Shown piece after piece: positions 29,431 through 38,262 of a stretch of 64,000 nucleotides of DNA; the first letter of the stretch is position 1, and each line of letters begins with the position of its first letter. Made by a program: the position numbers and the translations under genes. The notes under the pieces are model-generated. The model did not search any database, was not told the DNA's origin, and saw only the letters and a list, made by a program, of their open reading frames with translations. Source of the DNA: Gemmatimonadota bacterium (GTDB taxonomy: Bacteria; Latescibacterota; UBA2968; GCA-2709665); contig JAPPFJ010000008.1 in assembly GCA_028877215.1 (NCBI GenBank), forward strand, positions 62,001 through 126,000, read 5' to 3'.

Positions 29431-30558
29431 TCAGGCCGGGGACGTCAGGCGGGAGGCGTCGGTCAATTCCCGTACGACGGAGCGGGCATCGCCCGCCTTT
29501 TTCAGGATATCCACCTGCCGCTGGGCCCACGTCGGCCCGGACGCCAGATCCAGAGTCCGCTCGAGGTAGGGAACGCAGTCCAGCTCCCGGGCGGTGGGTT
29601 TGAGTTGATCGACGAGGCGCTTGACGAGTTCGCGCGCCGGCTGGGGCCGGTAGGTGTCGGAGTCGACAAGCTGAGCGTCGAGCCCGTACCGGGCCGCGCG
29701 CCATTTGTTCTGGCGAATGAGCATGGGGTGGCAGTCGTGCTGGTACGCGCCGTGGTCGATGTGGTCGGAAAGGTATTTGATGAGCGACTGCATCATGGCC
29801 ACGAGGCCCAGGGTGTCGTGAAAGTTACCGGGAATATCGCAGATGCGGATCTCGACCGTACCGAATCTGTTGTGGGGGCGAACGTCCCACCAGATTTCCC
29901 TTATCGTCTCGATGTAGCCCGTTTCCACGAGGTGATTCACCAGCCAGACGTATTCACTCCAGTTTCGCATCAGCGGGGGCAGGCCGGCCGTGGGCAGGCC
30001 GTCCATGATCTTGGACCGCCACGAGCAGACACCCGTGTCGCGTCCTTCCCAGAACGGGCTGTTGCAGCTCAGCGCCAGCAGGAGCGGCATGTATCGCAGA
30101 ATGAACTCGCAGATCATCACTGCCTTGTCGCCGCTGTCCACGCCCACGTGCACGTGCAGACCGAACGTGACCAGTTGACGGGCCGTGTCCTGCAGCAGGT
30201 CCACCAGGCCCGCGTAGCGTTTGTTGGGCGTGATTTCCTGTTCCTGCCAGGTGGAAAACGGATGGGTTGCCGACCAGTAGAGTCGCACGCCTTCCCGGTC
30301 GGCGATGGCCTCCAGCGCGCAGAGCTTCTTCCTGAGGTCCGCCTCGACCTCCTGAAGCGTTATGCAGACATCTGAGTTGATCTCCACGTAACACTGCATC
30401 AGCTCCGGCTTGATCGTCCCCTCCAGTTCCGGCGGAACGTGGTCCAGAAGTCTCTGGCTGCCGCTGCACAGCGCCATTGTCCGACTGTCCACCAGCGCTA
30501 ATTCGATTTCCACGCCGACCGTGGGTTCACGGCTGGGGTTGAATTCCATCCGGCTCAT
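29431..30558 (-). CDS. Glutamate-cysteine ligase-like protein, YbdK/GCS2 family
   Basis: A 375-residue protein starting MSRMEFNPSREPTVGVEIE; the long upstream extension overlaps the M20 gene and is rejected. VGVEIELALVD (metal/ATP), TFGLHVHVGVDSGDKA, ALSCNSPFWEGRDTG and NRFGTVEIRICDIPG are typical of carboxylate-amine ligases of the YbdK type. E. coli YbdK has weak gamma-glutamylcysteine synthetase activity; the true substrates here are unknown. Its ATG overlaps the stop of the amidohydrolase gene, so translation is probably coupled. Confidence 0.9.
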   Translation of the reverse strand: MSRMEFNPSREPTVGVEIELALVDSRTMALCSGSQRLLDHVPPELEGTIKPELMQCYVEINSDVCITLQEVEADLRKKLCALEAIADREGVRLYWSATHPFSTWQEQEITPNKRYAGLVDLLQDTARQLVTFGLHVHVGVDSGDKAVMICEFILRYMPLLLALSCNSPFWEGRDTGVCSWRSKIMDGLPTAGLPPLMRNWSEYVWLVNHLVETGYIETIREIWWDVRPHNRFGTVEIRICDIPGNFHDTLGLVAMMQSLIKYLSDHIDHGAYQHDCHPMLIRQNKWRAARYGLDAQLVDSDTYRPQPARELVKRLVDQLKPTARELDCVPYLERTLDLASGPTWAQRQVDILKKAGDARSVVRELTDASRLTSPA

Positions 30559-31784
30559 CGAGTGGCCTCTTTTTCGTGAGTTTTCGGTTCCGACCAGCGT
30601 ACGACCGCGCGCGCCAGAATCTTCGCGCCAACGCCCAGCGCGCGTTCGTCGACGTCGAAATCGGGTGTATGCAGGCCCGTCGTCGTTGTCCCGGGACCCG
30701 AGCATCCGAGACGAAACAGACTGCCCGGAACGCGGTTGAGATAATGGGCGAAATCATCGCCCCCCATGCTGGGATGACCAATATGGTGGACCCTGTCGGC
30801 CCCCAGAAGATCGACCGCGCACTGACGGATCAGATCGGTCAGGCCCGGATCGTTCAGGACCGAAGGCGGTCCTGATCTGAATGTAATTTCGATTTCCGTT
30901 CCGGAAACCCGGGCCACGCCTTCCGCGACCTCCCGCACACGTTCCATTGCCCGGCCGCGCGCGTCTTCGTCGAGGCTGCGTACGGTGCCCTTCAGCAACG
31001 CGCGATCGGGAATCGCATTGTACCGTTTTCCGGCCGCAATTGAGCCGACCGTAAGGACCACGGTATGCCGCGGATCGAGCGACCTCGGTACCGCCACGTA
31101 AAACGCGTTGATCAACTGGGCCGCCGCGGCGATGGGATCCCTGGACTCATAGGGTCGGGCCGCATGACCGCCGCTGCCTCTGATCAGCACGCGCATCTCG
31201 TCACAATGCGCCGTGAGAACGCCCGATCTATGCCCGATGGTTCCTGCCGGCCTCGAGGGATCCACATGCAACGCCAGCATTGCGCCCACGCCATCAAGCG
31301 CGCCGGCCTCGATCATTTCCAGCGCGCCCTGGTTGGTCTCTTCCGCGGGCTGAAAAATGGCCCGCCAGGATACGGGCCAGGGCAATATACCGGATTTGTC
31401 GGCGGCGTCGAGCGCGAGTGCGGCGCCGAGCACCGCTGCCGCGTGTGCATCGTGGCCGCAGGCGTGCATCACGCCTTGTACAGTGCTGCGGTAGTCTACG
31501 GCCTTTGCGTCCTGGATGGGCAGCGCGTCGAGGTCGGCCCTCAGGGCGATTTTGGGACCGGACCCGTTTCCGGCGGATTCGGCGATCACCCCCAGGCCGG
31601 AGGGACCCGTGCGGACACGGAAGCCGTCGGACAGCAACTGTCCTTCCAGGTACCGTGTGGTCTCCGTTTCCTCGCCGCTTACCTCGGGATGGGTATGGAG
31701 ATGCCGCCTGGTCTTCACCATCCGGTCCTGAACCGCATCGACCGTCCGGTCGAGCTGCCGGGGCCATTGATCTTTATCGGTCAT
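30555..31784 (-). CDS. M20-family amidohydrolase (N-acyl amino acid hydrolase type)
   Basis: A 409-residue metal-dependent hydrolase. RRHLHTHPEVSGEE, LRADLDALPI, MHACGHDAHAAAVLGAAL (metal Cys/His) and FQPAEETNQGALEMIEAGAL are the M20D (hippurate/aminoacylase) signatures, and GHPSMGGDDFAHYL is the distal metal site. A dimerisation domain spans roughly residues 190-300. It cleaves an amide bond in an acylated amino acid or peptide. Coupling to a YbdK-type ligase suggests related amide substrates made and broken by one operon, but nothing shows which. Confidence 0.92.
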   Translation of the reverse strand: MTDKDQWPRQLDRTVDAVQDRMVKTRRHLHTHPEVSGEETETTRYLEGQLLSDGFRVRTGPSGLGVIAESAGNGSGPKIALRADLDALPIQDAKAVDYRSTVQGVMHACGHDAHAAAVLGAALALDAADKSGILPWPVSWRAIFQPAEETNQGALEMIEAGALDGVGAMLALHVDPSRPAGTIGHRSGVLTAHCDEMRVLIRGSGGHAARPYESRDPIAAAAQLINAFYVAVPRSLDPRHTVVLTVGSIAAGKRYNAIPDRALLKGTVRSLDEDARGRAMERVREVAEGVARVSGTEIEITFRSGPPSVLNDPGLTDLIRQCAVDLLGADRVHHIGHPSMGGDDFAHYLNRVPGSLFRLGCSGPGTTTTGLHTPDFDVDERALGVGAKILARAVVRWSEPKTHEKEATR

Positions 31785-31829
31785 ACATGAATTGCTCGTC
31801 TGGGAATTGCGCGCGGGCCACGGATTGAA

Positions 31830-31920
31830 CCAGTGCGACCTGGGTACCTGGGACGGTGATCCGTTCGCGCGCCTTGACTTCAGGCACGATGCCTCGGCCT
31901 CGCCTGCAGGGCGACTCTAA
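31830..31920. repeat. Degenerate repeat related to the element at 52162-52307
   Basis: Read on the minus strand, AGTCGCCCTGCAGGCGAGG (about 31901-31919) and CAAGGCGCGCGAACGG (about 31868-31884) resemble AGTCGCTCTGCAGGCGAGG and CAAGGCGCGCAACCGG at 52175-52220. It fills the 146-base gap between the transaldolase-like and M20 genes. The terminal inverted repeats are not evident here. Confidence 0.45.
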
Positions 31921-31930
31921 CTACGGAACA

Positions 31931-33871
31931 TCAACCCGCGACTTCTTTGGCGATGGCGATGCATTGTGCTGCAAACGTGTCGTAGGCCGCGCGAAACTCG
32001 GCGCTGGTTTTCTGCACGGAGCCGAAATCAGGCCAGTCGCCGGGTTCCAGGCCACGGGTCTGCCAGCCGGCGACGTCGATGCCCACCACGTTGTGGAGAA
32101 AGTCTTTGAGAGAGGGCGTCAGGTCGTAGCCGCGACAGAAATCCGGCAGTTCGCGCAGTCGCTGGTCCACGCCGGGTTCGTAGGTGTCCAGCACCGCGTC
32201 CCTGAAGTCTTCGAGATTGAACCCCTCTGCTTCGGAAGCGACCTGAACCGCTCTCGCGTGGTTCGGAAACTCGGTGTTGCACATGTTGGACGCGCCCAGC
32301 GTGTGGAACGAGTCGTCGGGAATGCGCTTGGAGGCCGGAAGTACGTCCATGGAATCCACGATCCACCGCGCCTGATCGTCCGTAACGCCGTACGTCCTTT
32401 GCAGATGCTCGACCCATTTCGGCCGGTTTTCCGGACTGAAGAAGACCCGGTAAACGCGGCGGGCAACCAGCGTGCCCGCTTTTTTCAGGTCGTCTTCCAG
32501 AAGCCGGATGGCGTCAGCGGACTGGCCCGCGGCTTCGGCAGCCTCCAGGACGATGGGGTGGTCGAGGGTTTTAAGGTGCGCGTACGCGCAGACTTCCCGG
32601 GCCCTGTCGGCCAGAGATCCACCGGCCGAATCTTCAGCACCCAGGTCGGCGGCCAGGGCGCCAATGAGTTCGCTCGCCTTGCCTTCGCCGGTCCGTGCCG
32701 CAGCGGCGAGGAAGATCTTCTCGGCTTCGACTTCCCGCAGGTGACTCACGAACCGGCCGCCCATATTGGTTTCGTAGGTACGCACGACCTGTTCGCCCGC
32801 GGCGGCGGCACGGGCTTTCCCCTCGAACGCGTCAAGTATCAGTTGGACTTCCTGGGCCACGGTATAGACCACGGTGTTATTGGAGCCGATCGCATTGCTG
32901 TTGAGCGTCGTCGTGATTTTACGCGCGGCCTCGTGGCTTGCGGCGACTTTGAAGACAATGTTCGGGTTGATACGGCCGGAACGGTCCCCCAGACCCAGCA
33001 GGCGGTCGTATCGTTCAAGAAAGTCGGAGGCCAGCCCGTAGGCATTTCGCGCATCCTCGATGCTCTCATCGGCCTGGTCCGCGATGTTGGGATTGAGTTG
33101 GAAGCTGACCATATAGTCCCTGAGCTCCGTATGCACCGCAAGCGGCCGGAAGATGGACAGATTGGGCCAGAGTGCGATGAGGGTGGCGGCCATGGCGATT
33201 TCATCGGCGTGCGCATCGGGGTCCAGCTTCCATTCGTCGTGCCTGTCGATTTCAACCTTGAGTTGTTCGGCGAGTGAACCGTCTTCGTCGAAGGCCTTGG
33301 CCGCCAGGACGGGGTTGGTGGACACCTGGCAGAATCCGTAGTGGCGCAGGTATTCCAGGCCGCGTGCAAAGTCGTTGCCGAATTTGCAGTAGTCCTCGCC
33401 AATCATCCTCCAGTAGACACCGCCGCGCATCCGGCTTTTGAGCAGCGTCAGAAACGAACGGCCCGGGCTTGCGTTATTCAGGTCCGCTTCGATGCGTTCC
33501 GCCAGAAGGCCCGAGAGACTGTCATTCAGATTGACTGACTTCATGTCATCCAGAAATTCGGCCACCACGTCCGCCATAACGGCGCCTTCAAGGTCATCGA
33601 TGGCGGCCAGGACCTGTTCGAGCGCACGGTCGGATTCGTCGGTGCCGTATCCCACGATTTCGGCGTCTCGACCGACGAAGTTCATGCCGAGCCGTATCAG
33701 AGTTCGGCACACCTCGGCGGCAGGGCAATCGTCGTTCTGCACAGCCGAAAGGAGTTCTTCCACACGGGCGGCGAGCGCGCCGGGTTGCGGATCTATGAGT
33801 ACCTGGTCCGCCGCGGCGAGCGTCTGTCCGCTCTGGATCGCTTCCACGACAGCGGAGTTGTCGATTGCCAT
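31931..33871 (-). CDS. Large transaldolase-like protein
   Basis: A 646-residue protein starting MAIDNSAVVEAI with GGGAGG upstream. The middle contains transaldolase features: VSTNPVLAAKAF near residue 182 (like TSNPTI/TTNPSL), NIVFKVAAS near 306 (Schiff-base Lys of the aldolase barrel), and SNNTVVYTVAQEVQLILDAF, like the TLVFSVAQ segment. Classical transaldolases have 220-380 residues. Here ~130 N-terminal and ~260 C-terminal residues are extra and unrecognised. It may be a sugar-phosphate aldolase or a non-catalytic relative. It is the last gene of the dapA-pckG-dapB transcript, so it is probably under the lysine riboswitch. Confidence 0.65.
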   Translation of the reverse strand: MAIDNSAVVEAIQSGQTLAAADQVLIDPQPGALAARVEELLSAVQNDDCPAAEVCRTLIRLGMNFVGRDAEIVGYGTDESDRALEQVLAAIDDLEGAVMADVVAEFLDDMKSVNLNDSLSGLLAERIEADLNNASPGRSFLTLLKSRMRGGVYWRMIGEDYCKFGNDFARGLEYLRHYGFCQVSTNPVLAAKAFDEDGSLAEQLKVEIDRHDEWKLDPDAHADEIAMAATLIALWPNLSIFRPLAVHTELRDYMVSFQLNPNIADQADESIEDARNAYGLASDFLERYDRLLGLGDRSGRINPNIVFKVAASHEAARKITTTLNSNAIGSNNTVVYTVAQEVQLILDAFEGKARAAAAGEQVVRTYETNMGGRFVSHLREVEAEKIFLAAAARTGEGKASELIGALAADLGAEDSAGGSLADRAREVCAYAHLKTLDHPIVLEAAEAAGQSADAIRLLEDDLKKAGTLVARRVYRVFFSPENRPKWVEHLQRTYGVTDDQARWIVDSMDVLPASKRIPDDSFHTLGASNMCNTEFPNHARAVQVASEAEGFNLEDFRDAVLDTYEPGVDQRLRELPDFCRGYDLTPSLKDFLHNVVGIDVAGWQTRGLEPGDWPDFGSVQKTSAEFRAAYDTFAAQCIAIAKEVAG

Positions 33872-33974
33872 TCTGGGACCTCCCTTCACATCGTATCGGA
33901 CTTAATTCGCCGCTGTCCACCGCCCGCCGGCAGACGCACCGGCGAACTCTGTTCCGCGGTTCTCCAGGTAAGAG

Positions 33975-34781
33975 TCATTCGATGCCCAGTACGTCTCTCA
34001 TGCTAAACATCCCCGGGGGCGAGTTCACGACGTAGCGGATCGCCTGAATAACGCCCACGGCGTAGGAATCCCGGCTCTGCGCACGGTGCACAAGCTGGAA
34101 GACTTCGCCGGTGCCGCCAAAGATGACGGTATGCTCCCCGGCCAGGTCTCCGGCGCGTATTGCATGGATGCCGATTTCATCCCCCGTCCGCGCGCCGACT
34201 TCTCCGTGGCGCCCGTAAAGTGCCACGTCGTCAAGGTTGCGGCCCAGACCCGTTGCCGCGGCGTTCGCCAGCGCGAGGGCGGTGCCGCTGGGGGCGTCGG
34301 TCTTGAAGTGGTGATGGGCCTCGACGATCTCCACGTCGTACCCGCTGCCCATCATGCGTGCGGCGTCTTCGACCAGTCTGGTCAGAACCGTCACGCCGAT
34401 GCTGAAGCTGGGGGCAAAGACGCAGGCGACGTCCTCAAGGGCGGATTCGAATTCGGCAAGCTGCTGCGTCGACATCCCTGTGGTTCCCACCACCATGGGC
34501 TTGCCCGCGTTCCCTGCGATCCGCGCGGCGTCCAGCGTCCCGTCGGGGGGCGCAGTGAAGGCGACGACCACGTCCGCGTTTTCGATGACGGATTCCAGGC
34601 TGTCGACAACATGGTGACCGGTGGCCCCGGTGCCCAGGACCTCGCCGATGTCCCGCCCTATGGCCGGGTTGCCCGGCGCTTCCACGCCACCGGCGATGCT
34701 CAGTTCTCCGGTTTCCATGCTCAGGTGGGCGATTCGTCCGCATATGCGGCCCGCGATGCCGCAGATAACCAGGTTTGTCAT
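33975..34781 (-). CDS. dapB: 4-hydroxy-tetrahydrodipicolinate reductase
   Basis: A 268-residue protein of family length. The N-terminal Rossmann domain has NLVICGIAGRICGRIAHL and VVAFTAPPDGTLDAARIAG. EAHHHFKTDAPSGTAL carries the catalytic His and the Lys that binds the substrate. It reduces the DapA product with NAD(P)H on the way to lysine and meso-diaminopimelate. It lies 31 bases after pckG in the riboswitch-led operon. Confidence 0.95.
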   Translation of the reverse strand: MTNLVICGIAGRICGRIAHLSMETGELSIAGGVEAPGNPAIGRDIGEVLGTGATGHHVVDSLESVIENADVVVAFTAPPDGTLDAARIAGNAGKPMVVGTTGMSTQQLAEFESALEDVACVFAPSFSIGVTVLTRLVEDAARMMGSGYDVEIVEAHHHFKTDAPSGTALALANAAATGLGRNLDDVALYGRHGEVGARTGDEIGIHAIRAGDLAGEHTVIFGGTGEVFQLVHRAQSRDSYAVGVIQAIRYVVNSPPGMFSMRDVLGIE

Positions 34782-34812
34782 GTGGATTCTCCGCCGGTGT
34801 TTCGTCAGGTTC

Positions 34813-36606
34813 CTACGCGTCCAGCCGCTCCTCGAGGGCGTTGAGTTCGGTCAGCAGTTCCGCCGGCAGTCGATTTCCAAATCCCGCGTAGAAGTCGCGG
34901 ATATCGGGCAGTTCGGCGCGCCAGGCGTCCGGGTCCACGGAAAGCAGCGCTTCAACGTCGGCATCCGGGATGTCCAGTCCGTCGAGATCAAGGGCTTCGG
35001 GCGTGGGCACATAGCCGATCGGCGTTTCAATCGCGTCGGCGGTGCCGTCTATCCGCTCGCAGATCCACTTGAGCACGCGGCTGTTCTCGCCGAATCCCGG
35101 CCAGAGCCAGTTCCCTTCGGCGTCTTTACGGAACCAGTTCACGTAGAAGATTCTAGGCGCGTTGCCGTCAAGCATGGCGCCGATCTTGAACCAGTGTTTG
35201 AAATAGTCGCCCATATTATAGCCGCAGAAGGGAAGCATCGCAAAGGGATCTCTCCGCAGCTTGCCTACGGCGCCCGCGGCGGCGGCCGTGGTTTCGGACG
35301 CCATGATGGAGCCCAGGAAGACGCCGTGCGTCCAGTTCAATGCTTCGAATACCAGAGGTACGACCGTGGAGCGGCGACCGCCGAAAATGAACGCGGACAT
35401 GGGCACCCCGTCCGGGTTTTCCCATTCAGGATCGATGACGGGGCACTGTGCGGCGGGTGCGGTGTACCTCGCGTTGGGATTTGAGGCGTTGTCATCCGAC
35501 GCGGGTGTCCACGTTCGCCCGAGCCAGTCTTCCAGCCGGGCCGGCGGGTCGTCCGTCATCTCTTCCCACCACACGTCGCCTTCCGGGGTCAGCGCGGTGT
35601 TCGTGAACAGGGAGTTCTCTTCAAGGGCGGCCATGGCGTGACCGTTGGACTTAAGGCTGGTGCCGGGAGCGACGCCGAAGAATCCAGCCTCCGGGTTGAT
35701 CGCGCGGAGTGAGCCATCGGGACCCTGGCGCATCCATGCGATATCGTCGCCGACGCAATTGGCTTTCCAGCCCGGGACCGTGGGTTGCAGCATGGCCAGG
35801 TTCGTTTTGCCGCACGCGGAGGGAAAGGCGGCGCCGATGTAATGTTTTCGGTTCTCGGGCGACGTGAGACCCAGGATGAGCATATGTTCGGCCATCCATC
35901 CTTCGTCGCGCGCCATTGTCGAGGCAATGCGAAGCGCGAAACACTTTTTACCGAGCAGCGCATTGCCGCCGTAGCCCGAGCCGTAGGACCAGATGGAAGG
36001 CTCGTCGGGAAAGTGAACGATGTATTTCTGATCTGCATCACAGGGCCATGAGACGTCTTTCTCTCCCGGCTGGAGCGGTGCGCCCACCGAATGCAGGCAG
36101 GGAAGGAATTCGCCGTCGCCCAAGGCGTTCAGCACGGCGTCGCCCGTTCGGGTCATAATATGCATGCTGCACACGACATATGGCGAGTCCGAGATCTCCA
36201 CGCCGATCTTGGACGTCGGCGAACCGACGGGGCCCATGGAAAACGGGATGACGTACATGGTCCGTCCGCGCATGGATCCGGCAAACAGACCCTTCAACGT
36301 GCGTTTCATCTCGACCGGCTCCCGCCAGTTGTTGGTGGGGCCCACGTCCTCTTCGTCAGGTGTGCAGATGTAGGTGCGGTCTTCCACGCGGGCGACGTCC
36401 CCCGCATCCGAGCGGGCGAGAAAGCTGTTGGGGCGAAGGTCCGGATTCAGGCGGGTGAACGTCCCTGCGCTGCACAGCAGGTCGGCAAGCCGATCGTACT
36501 CTTCACTTGAACCGTTGCACCAGTAGATGTCTTTCGGTTGGCAGAGTTTTGCTGCTTCATCGACCCATGTCAGCAGCTTGTGGTTTGTGGTACTTGCGTT
36601 TCTCAT
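34813..36606 (-). CDS. pckG: Phosphoenolpyruvate carboxykinase (GTP)
   Basis: A 597-residue protein with GTP-type motifs: the P-loop/kinase-1 [13 protein letters not shown] (reactive Cys near 267), the PEP-binding region [26 protein letters not shown], and GVAPGTS. It converts oxaloacetate and GTP to PEP, CO2 and GDP, or the reverse. It sits between dapA and dapB with short gaps (76 and 31 bases) and the same strand, so it is most likely cotranscribed under the lysine riboswitch. Oxaloacetate is also the precursor of aspartate and hence of lysine/DAP, which may explain the link. Confidence 0.96.
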   Translation of the reverse strand: MRNASTTNHKLLTWVDEAAKLCQPKDIYWCNGSSEEYDRLADLLCSAGTFTRLNPDLRPNSFLARSDAGDVARVEDRTYICTPDEEDVGPTNNWREPVEMKRTLKGLFAGSMRGRTMYVIPFSMGPVGSPTSKIGVEISDSPYVVCSMHIMTRTGDAVLNALGDGEFLPCLHSVGAPLQPGEKDVSWPCDADQKYIVHFPDEPSIWSYGSGYGGNALLGKKCFALRIASTMARDEGWMAEHMLILGLTSPENRKHYIGAAFPSACGKTNLAMLQPTVPGWKANCVGDDIAWMRQGPDGSLRAINPEAGFFGVAPGTSLKSNGHAMAALEENSLFTNTALTPEGDVWWEEMTDDPPARLEDWLGRTWTPASDDNASNPNARYTAPAAQCPVIDPEWENPDGVPMSAFIFGGRRSTVVPLVFEALNWTHGVFLGSIMASETTAAAAGAVGKLRRDPFAMLPFCGYNMGDYFKHWFKIGAMLDGNAPRIFYVNWFRKDAEGNWLWPGFGENSRVLKWICERIDGTADAIETPIGYVPTPEALDLDGLDIPDADVEALLSVDPDAWRAELPDIRDFYAGFGNRLPAELLTELNALEERLDA

Positions 36607-36682
36607 TCGACTCCTTCCAGAATTCGCTGGTTAACAGCCGGTTGAAAGAGGGCATCCGGGCTGCGGCCGATTCTTGTGGCTG

Positions 36683-37720
36683 TCAGTCTGCGTACGCCAG
36701 ATCCTGGAGAACCGAGGCGTCCGCGACACGGCTTGTTATGTCCACGTTGAAAAATTGTTCGATGGGTGCGAACAGTTCAGGGTTGTTGTGCTGAACGGTT
36801 CGCGCGATTTCAAGCACCTGTTTCAGACCGTCCTGGTTCATTCTGCCCAGCGGCCGCCGGCACGGACCGGCCGGCATGCCAAGTATGTTCATCAGGGTCT
36901 TTATGGGCACCGGGTTACGGGCTTTGACCTGTGTCGTCCCGAAGGGCGTTTCTTCATCCGACAGGACCGTGACCATTCCGAAAAGGGGCTTGAGCGCATC
37001 CGCCAGCCGATCCGCTTCAGTCATGTCTCTCCTGAGAATCGCCTGCGTGAAACGCTGAATGGGACCGGGAACCACGTTGGACATGACGGAGATGACGCCG
37101 GATGCGCCGATGCGGGCGTCGGTCATCATGGCGTAGGTTATGTCGTCGTCACCGGAGAGAATGTAGAAGCTGTCTCCGCAGACTTCACGCGTCCGGGCCA
37201 TATTCTCCAGGTCGCCCGTTGCTTCTTTCACGGTGTTGACGTTTCCGAAGTCGCTGTGCAGGATGGCCAGGTCTTCGGGGAGCAGTTTCGTTCCCGAGCG
37301 GCCCGGAATGACATAGGAAACCATCTGAATCTCCGGGAATGCTTCGGCGACGGGCGCGACGTATTCACGGCGGATTTCGAGCGAACTGGGGCCGTTGTAA
37401 TACGGATCGACCAGCAGCGCCGTATCTGCGCCGGCGTGTGCGGCGTGATCCGTTGCGCGAAGAGTCTCCTCGGTGGAGTTTCCACCGGTGCCGGCGATAG
37501 CCCGGCATTCCCCGCTGGCCAGCGCGCAGACCCGTTCCGTGACGCTGTTGTGCTCTCCACTGTTGAGGGTTGGACTCTCGCCGGTGGTGCCCACTGCGAG
37601 GACTCCGCTTACACCCTGTGAAATCTGAAATTGGACGAGTTTTTCCAGCCCTGGTTCATCCACGCCCTTGTCGGCGTCCAGGGGTGTGATGAGGGCCGTG
37701 TAACATCCGCTGAATAACAT
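36683..37720 (-). CDS. dapA: 4-hydroxy-tetrahydrodipicolinate synthase family protein
   Basis: A 345-residue protein starting MLFSGCYTALITPLDADKGV behind GGAGG; the frame upstream runs through the riboswitch and is not coding. AVGTTGESPTLNSGEH, AGTGGNSTEETLRATDHA, YYNGPS and TVKEATGD (Schiff-base Lys) are DapA motifs. It condenses pyruvate with aspartate semialdehyde at the branch to lysine. It is ~50 residues longer than usual (about 292), with the extension after residue ~250 and at the C-terminus (PCRRPLGRMNQDGLKQV onward). The preceding lysine riboswitch supports the DapA assignment over other members of this aldolase family. Confidence 0.94.
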   Translation of the reverse strand: MLFSGCYTALITPLDADKGVDEPGLEKLVQFQISQGVSGVLAVGTTGESPTLNSGEHNSVTERVCALASGECRAIAGTGGNSTEETLRATDHAAHAGADTALLVDPYYNGPSSLEIRREYVAPVAEAFPEIQMVSYVIPGRSGTKLLPEDLAILHSDFGNVNTVKEATGDLENMARTREVCGDSFYILSGDDDITYAMMTDARIGASGVISVMSNVVPGPIQRFTQAILRRDMTEADRLADALKPLFGMVTVLSDEETPFGTTQVKARNPVPIKTLMNILGMPAGPCRRPLGRMNQDGLKQVLEIARTVQHNNPELFAPIEQFFNVDITSRVADASVLQDLAYAD

Positions 37721-37775
37721 GGGGTCACCTCCAGTATTGAAATAGTGGAAACCGGAATACCCATCAGGGTATACC

Positions 37776-37819
37776 AAAAAAAACAGCCGGTTCCCGATGG
37801 GGATGGAGGCAAGGCCGGC
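37776..37819 (-). terminator. Riboswitch expression platform: intrinsic terminator before dapA
   Basis: On the minus strand, GCCGG (37815-37819) and CCGGC (37786-37790) form the base of a hairpin followed directly by TGTTTTTTTT. It lies between aptamer and dapA SD, so ligand binding would cause premature termination. The stem is short; an anti-terminator partner was not pinned down. Confidence 0.7.
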
Positions 37820-37843
37820 CGTGCAAGTTCCAGCATGGATGGC

Positions 37844-38020
37844 GCAAGAGAGCACTCCACGGAGCATTCCGTGACAGTCCAGCGGATCTTATCCGATTGG
37901 ACCAGCCCCTTTCTGTGGCGGAACAGAATCGGGGCTTCGGCAGGTTTACCCTTTCACCGGTGCGCTGGTTTCGCCTCGCATTCACCGGGTACTCTTGAAA
38001 ACCTGCGCCTCTACCCTTGC
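37844..38020 (-). promoter_or_regulatory. Lysine riboswitch (L-box aptamer)
   Basis: The 177-base minus-strand segment carries the conserved lysine-aptamer elements in order. P1 5' arm GCAAG, then GGTAGAGGCGCA, TTCAAGAGTA (37990-37999), GAAAGGG (37949-37955), GCCGAAGC (37934-37941), GGGGCTGG, GGACTGTCA (37871-37880), GTGGAGTGCTCTC and the P1 3' arm CTTGC (37844-37848). Length and order match the known class. It senses lysine and should lower expression of dapA-pckG-dapB when lysine is high. Confidence 0.93.
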
Positions 38021-38035
38021 CTTTCGGAAAGAAAC

Positions 38036-38064
38036 AAATTAGACAATGGGTGGGTCTGTGTCAA
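38036..38064 (-). promoter_or_regulatory. Promoter of the riboswitch-dapA operon
   Basis: On the minus strand TTGACA (38064-38059), 17 bases, TAATTT (38041-38036). The predicted start near 38029 is about 9 bases before the riboswitch P1 arm, as expected. Confidence 0.82.
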
Positions 38065-38141
38065 GTGGAAAGATGGATTGCGGGGCTATATATCGGGGGC
38101 GCGCGCGGGTCCTGGAGTTGGCCAGGTTCGGGAACGTCGAT

Positions 38142-38169
38142 TTGTCGCCATGTTTTACTTTTGTATATA
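38142..38169 (+). promoter_or_regulatory. Possible promoter of the M16 peptidase pair
   Basis: TTGTCG (38142-38147), 16 bases, TATATA (38164-38169), about 95 bases before the first M16 start codon. The -35 is imperfect. Confidence 0.45.
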
Positions 38170-38262
38170 CGTTCCGTATCCTATATTCCGTCGTCCGTGG
38201 TTATTAGCACGCCTCCAGGTGGAAACGGGCTTCCCACACGGTATCTTCATGGAAGGTTGACT

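Noticed and set aside
31856-33277. 473-codon open frame antisense to the transaldolase-like gene
   Set aside because: The minus-strand protein has a good SD and recognisable motifs; this one has none.
37721-37867. 49-residue N-terminal extension of DapA
   Set aside because: It would translate the riboswitch terminator and aptamer end; the SD favours the ATG at 37720.
38017-38262. 82-residue N-terminal extension of the first M16 subunit
   Set aside because: It overlaps the dapA promoter region and is unlike family N-termini; GGAAGG precedes the later ATG.
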